Source: JARBUG01 sp035628915
GTDB lineage: Bacteria; Bacillota; Sulfobacillia; Symbiobacteriales; Symbiobacteriaceae
Assembly: GCA_035628915.1 (NCBI GenBank)
Contig: DASPIW010000005.1
Span: 1-64,000 of the forward strand
Direction of reading: 5' to 3'
DNA: 64,000 nt
The position numbers were made by a program, and so were the translations under genes. The number at the start of each line of letters is the position of its first letter. Positions within the stretch are counted from its first letter, which is position 1. Of the stretch, positions 34,035 through 41,163 are shown one piece after another. The notes below the pieces were generated by a model. It worked only from the letters and a program-made list of their open reading frames with translations. It made no database searches and was not told the DNA's origin.

Positions 34035-34061
34035 TTAGCACTCTTGTCTATTGAGTGCCAA
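34035..34061. promoter_or_regulatory. CIRCE element (HrcA operator)
   Basis: TTAGCACTC, nine bases, GAGTGCCAA: one mismatch from the canonical TTAGCACTC-N9-GAGTGCTAA. It lies 40 bp upstream of the groES start and just downstream of the -10 box. Confidence 0.95.
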
Positions 34062-34069
34062 CTGACTCC

Positions 34070-34099
34070 AAAATACCGATTTGCCCCCTGGGCGGTCAA
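34070..34099 (-). promoter_or_regulatory. groESL promoter
   Basis: On the minus strand TTGACC (34099-34094), 18-bp spacer, TATTTT (34075-34070), directly upstream of the CIRCE element. Confidence 0.7.
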
Positions 34100-34288
34100 G
34101 GGCAATTACGGCCGGTGAAAGGCCTCCAGGGGTGATTTGCCTGGTATTTTGGCAGTTATCTCTTTCACAATTCACCTCTCGCAGAGTACTACACCGAAAA
34201 AGATTTTAGACCCAAATGGTACAAAAAGAGATCGTGAGCAACACCGTGATAATCAGTTCTGATGAGCTTACAGGACTATTAGCGGAGT

Positions 34289-34317
34289 TTGCTGCCAGGA
34301 GGATATTGGCTTACAAT
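34289..34317 (+). promoter_or_regulatory. Candidate promoter of a tiny transcription unit
   Basis: TTGCTG (34289-34294), exactly 17 bp, TACAAT (34312-34317). Transcription would begin near 34324, just before a hairpin, SD, 20-codon frame and terminator. Confidence 0.5.
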
Positions 34318-34327
34318 ACAGATACAA

Positions 34328-34350
34328 CCCGCTGAACCAACCAGAGCGGG
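34328..34350 (+). other. Leader hairpin of the tiny transcription unit
   Basis: CCCGCT (34328-34333) pairs with AGCGGG (34345-34350) around an 11-nt loop. It would lie at the very 5' end of the predicted RNA, 10 nt before the SD, as a stabilising or regulatory stem. Confidence 0.4.
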
Positions 34351-34376
34351 GAACATACCGGAAGGAGGGGACTCCC

Positions 34377-34439
34377 TTGGATCAGGATCCGCAGTGCTTG
34401 CAGACTACGACCAGGGAGGTGTTCCCACCGAAGTCATAA
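34377..34439 (+). CDS. Candidate 20-residue peptide gene
   Basis: A TTG start with GAAGGAGG eight bases upstream opens a 20-codon frame ending TAA. The product is MDQDPQCLQTTTREVFPPKS: acidic N terminus, one Cys, Thr run, Pro-Pro-Lys-Ser end, no signal peptide. It is flanked by a candidate promoter and a strong intrinsic terminator only 15 bases after the stop, so the unit seems self-contained. It may instead be a small RNA with a fortuitous frame. No family is recognised. Confidence 0.4.
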   Translation: MDQDPQCLQTTTREVFPPKS

Positions 34440-34454
34440 ATCTTGTGCTCCCGC

Positions 34455-34482
34455 AGGGCGCCCTGACCAGGGCGCCCTTTTT
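34455..34482 (+). terminator. Rho-independent terminator
   Basis: AGGGCGCCCT pairs with a second AGGGCGCCCT (34469-34478), GACC loop, followed by TTTT. It ends the tiny transcription unit, since no other + strand gene lies upstream for several kilobases. Confidence 0.85.
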
Positions 34483-34570
34483 GGTGTCTTTCGTCCGCGG
34501 CAGGAATTGCCTTGATGATCACGAAACACACTTCTGCTGATAGACCTGACCGCGGAAGGGGCAGACCGCC

Positions 34571-35269
34571 ATGGCTTTGACGCCGCTAGATATCTATAAT
34601 AAGGAGTTCAAGAACGCCTGGAAGGGATATAATCGGGATCAGGTCGATGAATTCCTCGACCAGGTGATTATTGATTTCAAATCGCTGTTAGAGGGCGACG
34701 GGGAGGTCAAGACCTCGCCGGATGAGGTGCGGCTCAAGCGGTTTGGGCGCGCGACGCGCGGGTACGATGCGGATGATGTGGACGCCTTTTTGCTGGACGT
34801 AGCGCATGAGTTTGCAGAGTTGCTGGGGCAGAGGCGGCGCGCGGAGGAGGCTGCGCGCGCCCGCAAGGCGGGTTTAACCGTGCATCCCGCGCCCGCCCCC
34901 GAGCCGGCGGTGCCCGCCCCGGAGCCGGCGGTGCCCGCCCCGGAGCCGGCGGTGCCCGCCCCGGAGCCGGCGGTGCCCGCCCCGGAGCCGGCGGCGCCCG
35001 CCCCCGAGCCGGCGGCGCCCGCCCCCGAGCCGGCGGTGCCCGCCCCCGAGCCGGTAGCGACCCCGGCGCCCTCCCGGGCTGCGTCCATGACCGGCCTGCC
35101 CGTCGAGATTCCTGCCGGCAACGGTATCATCCGCCTCAGCCTCTCGGGCGGCAGGGTCTTCTTCACCCTGGAAGCCCAGGACCTGACGGTGCGCAAGGAA
35201 CTCGACCCGGCGACCGCCAGGCGGCTGGGTGAATCGCTCCTCCGCCTGACCGACATGCTGGGCCTCTAG
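34571..35269 (+). CDS. DivIVA-domain protein with PAPEPAV repeat linker
   Basis: A 232-residue cytoplasmic protein. Residues 1-40 (MALTPLDIYNKEFKNAWKGY, then NRDQVDEFLDQVIIDF) match the DivIVA N-terminal membrane-curvature domain. Residues 52-88 repeat the same pattern (FGRATRGYDADDVDAFLLDV). A helix follows, then about seven PAPEPA(V/A) repeats (108-161) and a compact C-terminal domain (LPVEIPAGNGIIRLSLSGGR to the end) that I do not recognise. The coiled coil of true DivIVA is lacking, so this is a divergent relative, perhaps a polar or septal scaffold. GGAAGGGG precedes the ATG. It is monocistronic. Confidence 0.82.
   Translation: MALTPLDIYNKEFKNAWKGYNRDQVDEFLDQVIIDFKSLLEGDGEVKTSPDEVRLKRFGRATRGYDADDVDAFLLDVAHEFAELLGQRRRAEEAARARKAGLTVHPAPAPEPAVPAPEPAVPAPEPAVPAPEPAVPAPEPAAPAPEPAAPAPEPAVPAPEPVATPAPSRAASMTGLPVEIPAGNGIIRLSLSGGRVFFTLEAQDLTVRKELDPATARRLGESLLRLTDMLGL
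34892..35053 (+). repeat. 21-bp minisatellite coding for PAPEPAV
   Basis: About seven full and one partial tandem units of 21 bp inside the DivIVA-like gene. The first four and the later units differ by synonymous and V/A changes, suggesting recent expansion of subblocks. Unit length is a multiple of three, so copy-number change keeps the frame. Confidence 0.9.
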
Positions 35270-35329
35270 AGCCATCCACGGGGAATACCCCCGAAGATGC
35301 CATTGTGGGTTCGCCGCCCCACGCGCCCG

Positions 35330-35382
35330 GTTGTCGGTTCTTACAAGCCCAGCATCCGGCCGAGCTTGGATAAGTTGACAAT
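35330..35382. repeat. 53-bp inverted element, copy 1
   Basis: An 18-bp arm GTTGTCGGTTCTTACAAG (35330-35347), a 17-bp centre, and an inverted arm CTTGGATAAGTTGACAAT (35365-35382). It shares motif and exact geometry with copy 2, found 169 bp further on. Nothing else is seen in 35270-35329. Function unknown. Confidence 0.7.
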
Positions 35383-35498
35383 TGCACCGCGAGACGAGGC
35401 CCTGACCGCCGCTCCAACCCGATCTCGCCCACAAAACCCAGCGAAAAGGCAGGTTTTCCTACCCGGTAGGGGTAGCTCCCTGTCCCGTTGGGCGTTCA

Positions 35499-35551
35499 GT
35501 TGTCAATTCGTACAAGGTTTCCGCCAGAGAAATCTTGTAAAAACTGACAAC
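35499..35551. repeat. 53-bp inverted element, copy 2
   Basis: Arm GTTGTCAATTCGTACAAG (35499-35516), a 17-bp centre, inverted arm CTTGTAAAAACTGACAAC (35534-35551). Arms match at 15 of 18 positions, and the centre itself can extend the stem (GTTTC with GAAAT). The stretch between the two copies (35383-35498) shows no supported gene. Confidence 0.75.
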
Positions 35552-35581
35552 CGCATCACGGCCCCCAAGGACCGCAAACAA

Positions 35582-35614
35582 ACGGAGCGCCGGTACTGCC
35601 GGCGCTCCGTTTTT
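35582..35614. terminator. Strong terminator hairpin, both orientations possible
   Basis: A 12-bp stem (35582-35593 with 35599-35610), TACTG loop, T-run on the + strand and TTTGTTTG on the minus strand. No gene clearly ends here, so it may terminate an RNA carrying copy 2 of the inverted element. The following 35615-35814 hold no supported gene. Confidence 0.8.
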
Positions 35615-35814
35615 CAGTTCGCCGCCGCCAGCGCCTCGCCGCTGTTCACCTTCAGCACCAAACGTGAGATGCCCCGACGCCTCGAACACGACTACTTCCT
35701 TCTCTTAGGGCAAGGCACCGTCAAACTCTCGGCCCCGGGCTGCCACCAGTTCACCACGAGGGCGCAAAGGTCCGGTCACCAGGGGTCCGCAGCCCGCCAG
35801 TGGGTGCGGCCACT

Positions 35815-35860
35815 AACAAATGACCCGCGCTACCCCGGAAGCGGGCAGCGCGGGTCATTT
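35815..35860 (-). terminator. Terminator of ptsH
   Basis: A 14-bp stem (35818-35831 with 35847-35860). The HPr stop codon lies inside its first arm on the minus strand, and the second arm runs into TTTGTTAG. Confidence 0.75.
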
Positions 35861-36125
35861 ACTCACCGAAGCCACTCTCCACCAGCCGGCCCAGCAGATC
35901 CATCGCCTCAGTCTCCTGCGGGCCCGAGCACCGGATGGCGATCTCCGCCCCGGCCCCGGCGCCCAGCGACAGGACGGACAGGAGGCTCCGGGCATTCACT
36001 TCTTTGGGACCCTTCTTCACGAACACATCGGTGCCCGGGAACTTCTGAACGGTCTGCACAAAGAGTGATGCAGGCCGGGCGTGCAGCCCGCTCGCATTGG
36101 TCAGCGTGAAACTCCGCTCGATCAT
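35859..36125 (-). CDS. ptsH: Phosphocarrier protein HPr
   Basis: An 88-residue HPr. The active His is in SGLHARPASLFVQ (His about residue 15) and the regulatory serine in NARSLLSVLSLGAG (about residue 46), matching the Gram-positive HPr kinase target. It carries phosphate from enzyme I to EIIA proteins; enzyme I is not in this window. The start at 36125 matches family length. It is divergent from the PTS regulator and fructose-type EII genes, which suggests a shared control region. Confidence 0.95.
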   Translation of the reverse strand: MIERSFTLTNASGLHARPASLFVQTVQKFPGTDVFVKKGPKEVNARSLLSVLSLGAGAGAEIAIRCSGPQETEAMDLLGRLVESGFGE

Positions 36126-36357
36126 CTGGCAGGTCGGCCCCCTTACCGCTACGACTCTGGCCCGAGTATATCCTCCCTGCTTGCCCCCGGTCAAGGCAGA
36201 CTGCGCACGGGTCCTTCGCCCTCCCAACCTTGCGGGACAGGAAAGTCGAGCCCATTCGTCTAACCTTGCCACATATCACTGTGAAAATGCATAACTTTAC
36301 CCCCTTTTCAGACGGATGCTACGATGGTATCGGGCCATAAGGAGGGCGGACCACGAC

Positions 36358-38310
36358 GTGGATGGGCGTTTGCGCATGGTGCTTTCGGAGCTCCTTTCCC
36401 GCGAGGAGCCCACGACGCTCGCCGACCTGGCTGATCGGGTCAGGGTATCACGCCGGACGTTGCAGGAAGACCTGGACCGGATGGACGCCTGGCTTGCCAA
36501 GGTTCCCGGCGCCTGCCTGCACCGGCAGCCCCGCAGAGGCATCTGGCTGGAGGCGGAGCCCCAGGCCCGTACGCTCCTCGCCGCCGAGGCCGGGGGCGCT
36601 TCCCGGGGCGACATGGTCACTCTGTCGCCCGTCGAACGGCAGCGCAGGCTAATCGGTCTGCTCCTGACCGAAGGCCGGCCCACGACCCTGCAGGCCATGG
36701 CCGACCGGCTCTTCTTCAGCCGGGCTACCATTCAGAAGGATGTGGAAGGCGTCGCCCGCTGGCTCGCCGCCCGGGGGCTCATCTTGCACCGGCGCCCGCG
36801 CCAGGGCGTCGAACTGACCGGCCCGGAATCCGCCTGGCGCCGTGCCGTCGCCGAATACCTCCGGGAGATCGGGGAACCACAAAGCGACACCCGCCTCGAC
36901 GCCGGCTCCATCGCCGAACTCGCCGTCCTGTTCCCGGGCTTGAAGATCACCATGCTGGAGGAAGCGGTCCGCATGACCGAATCCTCCATGGGCTTCCGCT
37001 TCAGCGATGAGGCCTACGCCGGACTGGTCGTTCATCTGGCGGTCACTGTTGCACGCATGCAACAGGGCAAGGAAGTTCGGATGACCCCCGTCCAGATGCA
37101 AGAGTTCGCCGCCAAACGCGAATATGAGCTGGCCCGGCAGATGACCGACCGGCTTTCCGCCGCCCTTGGCCTCGTCTTTCCGGAGGACGAGATCGGGTAC
37201 ATATCGCTCCACCTGCTCGGCGCCAAGGTTCAGGCCAACCTGTCCCGGCCCGATGAGCTCCAGTCCACCCTATCCAGCCTCGACCGCGGAGTGCTGGCTC
37301 TCGCGAAACGCATCGTGGCTCTCGCCGAAAAGGCCCTGGATCTGCCCCTACAAGAAGATCTGCAGCTGCTGACCGGCCTCGCGCTCCATCTGCGCCCGAC
37401 CATCAACCGGCTCAAGCATGGGCTGGGCCTGCGCAACCCGGTCCTCGATGAGCTCAAGCGCTCTTACCCCTCGTTCATGGGCGTCGCCTGGATGGCCGCC
37501 GCCATCATCGAAGAGACCGAATCGGTCTCCGTGACCGAAGAAGAAGTCGGATACCTGGCCATGCACCTCGGCGCCGCCGTAGAGCGGAGCCGCACCCGCC
37601 GGCGGGTGCTGGTCGTCTGCGGCAGCGGGCTGGGCACCGCCCAGCTGGTCGCCTCCAAGCTCCGAACCCATTTTCCGGATCTCGAAATCGCCGGGCTGGT
37701 CCCGTCGCTCGCGATTACCGAAGCGGACCTGATCCGGCAGGGCATCGACCTGATCATCGCGACCGTTCCGGTGGCAGCAGGCCTCACACCCGTGGTGCGG
37801 GTCCACCCGCTCCTGCGCGAGGAGGATGTGCAGCGGCTCGCCCGGTTCCTGGGGGGCGCCGCACACGCGGCCGCCGCGAAAGCCACCGTCGCCCCGGACC
37901 CGCTCCTGACGCTACGGGGACTGCTGGAGGGACGCCTCCTGCACGTCCGTACCAGGGCTGCGTCCAAGCAGGGCGTCATTACGGATCTCGCCCGGGCTCT
38001 GCTGGATGCAGGCCACGTGACGAAAGGATTCTACACGGCCGTCTGCCAGCGGGAGGCGACCACTTCCACCGCCATTGGCAAGGGGGTGGCAATTCCCCAC
38101 GCCGAGGCCCAGTTTACCCGCGAGGCAGCCATCGCCCTGGGCGTGCTGCCTCAGGCGGTGGACTGGAGCGGCGAACCGGCCGACCTGATTTTCATGCTGG
38201 CGCTCGATGTCCGGCGGCCTGACCTGGTCGAGGCCGTAACCCGGGAGCTGTACCAGCTGATCAGCGACGACCAGGCCCTGGACCGGATCCGCGGCACGGT
38301 TCCGGGGTAG
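36358..38310 (+). CDS. PRD-containing PTS regulator (MtlR/LicR-like activator)
   Basis: A 650-residue multidomain transcription activator. Two HTH domains come first (TLADLADRVRVSRRTLQEDL; TTLQAMADRLFFSRATIQKD), then two PRD domains with conserved His (for example LVVHLAVTVARM and YISLHLLGAK; YLAMHLGAAVERS). An EIIB-like domain follows (VLVVCGSGLGTAQLVASKL) and a C-terminal EIIA-like domain (TAIGKGVAIPHAEAQF). Phosphorylation by HPr and EIIB normally tunes such proteins. The GTG at 36358 follows AAGGAGG (12-base gap); an in-frame ATG at 36316 lacks an SD. It heads an operon with EIIA, EIIC and EIIB and should activate it. Confidence 0.92.
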   Translation: MDGRLRMVLSELLSREEPTTLADLADRVRVSRRTLQEDLDRMDAWLAKVPGACLHRQPRRGIWLEAEPQARTLLAAEAGGASRGDMVTLSPVERQRRLIGLLLTEGRPTTLQAMADRLFFSRATIQKDVEGVARWLAARGLILHRRPRQGVELTGPESAWRRAVAEYLREIGEPQSDTRLDAGSIAELAVLFPGLKITMLEEAVRMTESSMGFRFSDEAYAGLVVHLAVTVARMQQGKEVRMTPVQMQEFAAKREYELARQMTDRLSAALGLVFPEDEIGYISLHLLGAKVQANLSRPDELQSTLSSLDRGVLALAKRIVALAEKALDLPLQEDLQLLTGLALHLRPTINRLKHGLGLRNPVLDELKRSYPSFMGVAWMAAAIIEETESVSVTEEEVGYLAMHLGAAVERSRTRRRVLVVCGSGLGTAQLVASKLRTHFPDLEIAGLVPSLAITEADLIRQGIDLIIATVPVAAGLTPVVRVHPLLREEDVQRLARFLGGAAHAAAAKATVAPDPLLTLRGLLEGRLLHVRTRAASKQGVITDLARALLDAGHVTKGFYTAVCQREATTSTAIGKGVAIPHAEAQFTREAAIALGVLPQAVDWSGEPADLIFMLALDVRRPDLVEAVTRELYQLISDDQALDRIRGTVPG

Positions 38311-38324
38311 AGGAGGAGTAACTC

Positions 38325-38795
38325 GTGGTGGAACTTGACACTGTCTTCGACCCTGCTCTCATCGACCTGGACTTGCGGGCCGCCGATAAGTTTGAAGCCA
38401 TCGGGCGGCTGGCCGAGCGGATGGAGGTCCACGGGGTGCTGGCCGATCGGACCGCCTACCTCGCAGCAGTAAAGGCCCGCGAAGCCCAGACCTCCACCGG
38501 TGTGGGCATGGGCGTGGCGATTCCCCACGGCAAAACCGACGCCGTCCGGCGCCCGGCCGTAGCCCTGGGCCGCACCATGGACCTGTCTTGGGACGGCGAA
38601 CCTGTTCAACTGATCTTCCTGCTGGCGGTGCCCGCTAATGGTGCCGCCACAGACCACTTGGAAATCCTGGCCGCGCTGGCGCAGCTCCTGCTGGAGGATG
38701 GCTTCCGCCGCTCACTCCTGGAGGCCGCCACCGCCCAGGATGCCTTGCAGACCATCACCACCCGCATCCGTTCCATGGGGCACAGCAATCTGTGA
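38325..38795 (+). CDS. PTS EIIA component, fructose/mannitol family
   Basis: A 156-residue EIIA of the Fru/Mtl type. The phosphorylated His is in GVGMGVAIPHGKTDAVRRP (about residue 68). It receives phosphate from HPr and passes it to the EIIB encoded three genes on. The GTG follows GAGGAGGAG. It lies 14 bp after the regulator. The protein is encoded separately here, unlike the fused EIIABC of many fructose systems. Confidence 0.94.
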   Translation: MVELDTVFDPALIDLDLRAADKFEAIGRLAERMEVHGVLADRTAYLAAVKAREAQTSTGVGMGVAIPHGKTDAVRRPAVALGRTMDLSWDGEPVQLIFLLAVPANGAATDHLEILAALAQLLLEDGFRRSLLEAATAQDALQTITTRIRSMGHSNL

Positions 38796-38810
38796 AAGGT
38801 GGGCTAGTTT

Positions 38811-39842
38811 GTGAAGCAGGGACCTTCGATCCGTCAGATGCTCATGACTGGCGTTTCCTACATGATTCCGTTCGTCGTCGTGGGCGGCATCTTCATCGCT
38901 GCGGCCATCGCCTTCTCCGGCGTCGGAGAGAAGGGCGCCGAGGTCACGATTCCGTTCCTGAAGAAAATGCTTGACACGGGCGCCTACGCCTTCAGCCTCA
39001 TGGTTCCCATCCTCGCCGGCTTCATCGCCTACTCCATCGCCGACCGCCCCGGCATCGCCCCCGGCATGATCGGCGGCGTCCTTGCCCGGGAACTGGGCAC
39101 CGGCTTCCTAGGCGGCATCGTTATCGGTCTCTTCGCCGGCTGGGTCGTCGCCCAGATCAAGAAGCTGAAGGTACCCGATGTGATCCTGCCCGTCATGCCG
39201 ATCTTCGTGATTCCGATCCTCGGTACTGCCATCGTTGCGATTGTGATGTACATCATTGGCGCACCCATGAAGTGGATCATCGACACCATGACCGAAGGCC
39301 TCAAGACCATGAGCACCGGCTCCTCCGTCCTGCTCGGCCTGCTGCTCGGTGCCATGATCGCCTTTGATATGGGCGGTCCCGTCAACAAGGTGGCCTACAC
39401 CTTCGGTTCGTTCATGATCACCCAGGGCGTCCCGGAGATCATGGGCCCCGTCGGCGCGGCCATCTGCGTCCCGCCCCTCGGCCTTGCCCTCGCGACCTGG
39501 CTCGCCCCCAAGAAGTACAATCCCGACGAACGTCAGGCCGGCACCGCTGCCTTCCTGATGGGCCTCATCGGCATTACCGAGGGCGCCATCCCCTTCGCTG
39601 CAGTCGATCCTGTGCGCGTCATTCCTTCCATTATGGCCGGCGGCGCCGTGGCGGGCGCAGTCGGCGCCCTGTTCAAGACCGCTGACCACGCCCCGCACGG
39701 CGGTCTGATCGTCCTGCCGGTCGTCGACCAGCGAATCGGCTACATCATCTCCGTCCTGGCCGGCGTTGTGGTGGTCGCCTTCCTCGTCAACTTCCTCAAG
39801 AAGTCCCTGCCGGTGGATGCGTCCGAAGATAAGGCTGCGTAA
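38811..39842 (+). CDS. PTS EIIC component, fructose family
   Basis: A 343-residue membrane permease with about nine to ten segments. It begins with PSIRQMLMTGVSYMIPFVVV. Family signatures are IADRPGIAPGMIGGVLAREL, LLGAMIAFDMGGPVNKVAYT and GITEGAIPFAAVDPVRVIPS (the GITEGAIPFA sugar-binding motif). It imports a hexose coupled to phosphorylation. The GTG follows AAAGGTGG. The sugar may be fructose or a related hexitol or hexose; not resolved from sequence. Confidence 0.95.
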   Translation: MKQGPSIRQMLMTGVSYMIPFVVVGGIFIAAAIAFSGVGEKGAEVTIPFLKKMLDTGAYAFSLMVPILAGFIAYSIADRPGIAPGMIGGVLARELGTGFLGGIVIGLFAGWVVAQIKKLKVPDVILPVMPIFVIPILGTAIVAIVMYIIGAPMKWIIDTMTEGLKTMSTGSSVLLGLLLGAMIAFDMGGPVNKVAYTFGSFMITQGVPEIMGPVGAAICVPPLGLALATWLAPKKYNPDERQAGTAAFLMGLIGITEGAIPFAAVDPVRVIPSIMAGGAVAGAVGALFKTADHAPHGGLIVLPVVDQRIGYIISVLAGVVVVAFLVNFLKKSLPVDASEDKAA

Positions 39843-39862
39843 TTTCAGGGAGGCGCTGTTCG

Positions 39863-40171
39863 ATGAATATCGTTGCCGTCACTGCCTGTCCCGCTGGGCT
39901 CGCCCACACGTATATGGCCGCCGAAGCGATCAGGAAGGCGGCAATCAGGCTGGGCCATACCATCAAGGTAGAGACCCAGGGCTCCATGGGACTGCGCAAC
40001 GAACTGACTCCGGCGGAGATCGCCGCCGCAGACCTGATTATCTTCGCCGTCGACATGGCGGTGGCCAAGGTCGACCGGTTCAAGGACCGGAAGATCTTCA
40101 CGTGCAACCCGGCCCAGGCGGTGCGGGACGCCACCGGGGTCGTCACCGCCGCACTCAAATCGGTGCAATAG
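39863..40171 (+). CDS. PTS EIIB component, fructose family
   Basis: A 102-residue EIIB with phospho-Cys in VAVTACPAGLAHTYMAAEAI (Cys about residue 9), followed by VETQGSMGLRNELTP. It transfers phosphate from EIIA to the sugar carried by EIIC. GGGAGG lies upstream. Gene order regulator-EIIA-EIIC-EIIB is complete, and a terminator follows at once. No 1-phosphofructokinase gene is present nearby. Confidence 0.95.
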   Translation: MNIVAVTACPAGLAHTYMAAEAIRKAAIRLGHTIKVETQGSMGLRNELTPAEIAAADLIIFAVDMAVAKVDRFKDRKIFTCNPAQAVRDATGVVTAALKSVQ

Positions 40172-40176
40172 CAAAG

Positions 40177-40209
40177 GCAGGCGCCGGCAGATCGATTGCC
40201 GGCGCCTGC
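40177..40209 (+). terminator. Terminator of the PTS operon
   Basis: A 13-bp perfect GC stem (40177-40189 with 40197-40209) then TCCTTTAC. Confidence 0.75.
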
Positions 40210-40275
40210 TCCTTTACATCAATGACAAATAATGGTAAACTTGATCTGCTTACATAAAAAGGGAGGTTGAAGGAA

Positions 40276-40983
40276 ATGCGACGTCAGTGGCGCTGGGTTG
40301 CGGCGATCGTTGCTCTGGTCCTCGGTGTGGCTTCGGTGGCCTTTGCGGACGATTGGTACAATGGGTACCGGGTCGTTTCCCTTTTCCTGGACGGAAACCG
40401 GGTCAGAAGCGATGTCCCGCCGATCATCATGGACGGCCGTACACTGCTGCCCGTCCGGTTCCTGGCGGAGTCGATGGGGACGGATGTGGGCTGGAATCAG
40501 GAGACCTGGACCGTGACGCTTACGTCGCAGCCCAGGCTGGACTTCGCCCAGAGCGCCACCGGCCTGCAAATGAGCCTGGTGGGCGTCCAGCAGCTTGCCG
40601 GCGATGAATCGTCGACTGCGGGCCGCGGGATCGGCACGGTTCGCATCGTCAACCGGGGGACGGGGGAGCAGGCGGTCGACCTGAGTCATATCCAGCTCGT
40701 AGGTCAGGACGGCCGCACGCGCGTCGCCCCCATTGTGCTGGAAACCAGGGGCTCCAAGCGGCCGGCGCCGGGCACGACTACGGTGATCCTTGCCCCCGGC
40801 GAGGAGATCACGGCGGAGCTCGCCTATGACATCACACCGACCGATGGCAGTTCGGTCGGCACCTACCGCATGGTGATGTTCAATGACGCCGGTGAGCCGG
40901 TGATGGCCCTGCGCGTCAAGATCACCATCACCATCGACTGCAGCCACCGGCCCTGCACCTGGACCATCACCATCAGCTTCTAG
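40276..40983 (+). CDS. Secreted protein with copper amine oxidase N-terminal-like (stalk) domain
   Basis: A 235-residue exported protein. The signal peptide (MRRQWRWVAAIVALVLGVAS, then VAFADD) is followed by one copper amine oxidase-like N-terminal domain: VSLFLDGNRVRSDVPPIIMD, then GRTLLPVRFLAESMGTDVGW. Such domains decorate the cell surface of many Firmicutes and are not enzymes themselves. The C-terminal half is a beta-rich region (VRIVNRGTGEQAVDLSHIQL) resembling DUF4352-like extracellular domains, uncertain. The ATG at 40276 has GGGAGG nine bases upstream. A separate promoter serves the next gene. Confidence 0.83.
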   Translation: MRRQWRWVAAIVALVLGVASVAFADDWYNGYRVVSLFLDGNRVRSDVPPIIMDGRTLLPVRFLAESMGTDVGWNQETWTVTLTSQPRLDFAQSATGLQMSLVGVQQLAGDESSTAGRGIGTVRIVNRGTGEQAVDLSHIQLVGQDGRTRVAPIVLETRGSKRPAPGTTTVILAPGEEITAELAYDITPTDGSSVGTYRMVMFNDAGEPVMALRVKITITIDCSHRPCTWTITISF

Positions 40984-41095
40984 GGACTGACAGAGCCGGG
41001 CCGGACGGCCTTTGGCATCCGGCCCGGCCCGATTCGACACCGCAGCGCTGTCGCATGCTTCCGTTTTGTGGCGAAAGAATGGCACGTGTGTTCGC

Positions 41096-41123
41096 TTGAC
41101 TTGCACCAGAATTGGAATAAAAT
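41096..41123 (+). promoter_or_regulatory. Sigma-A-type promoter of the TPR/peptide unit
   Basis: TTGACT (41096-41101), 16-bp spacer, TAAAAT (41118-41123). It is a near-consensus promoter 40 bp upstream of the TPR gene start. Confidence 0.75.
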
Positions 41124-41163
41124 GGGGATGTGTGTACCGACCACCAGCGTGGGAGGTGTCTTT

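Noticed and set aside
34289..34540. 83-codon + strand frame covering the tiny transcription unit
   Set aside because: It runs through the promoter -10 box, the SD of the 20-codon frame and a strong terminator, so it cannot be the functional product.
35459..35689. 76-codon minus-strand frame, and a second frame reading RLVLKVNSGEALAAAN before the terminator at 35582-35614
   Set aside because: The first reads through a terminator and a structured repeat. The second ends neatly at the terminator and looks protein-like but has an upstream stop and no SD-supported start; at most a gene remnant.
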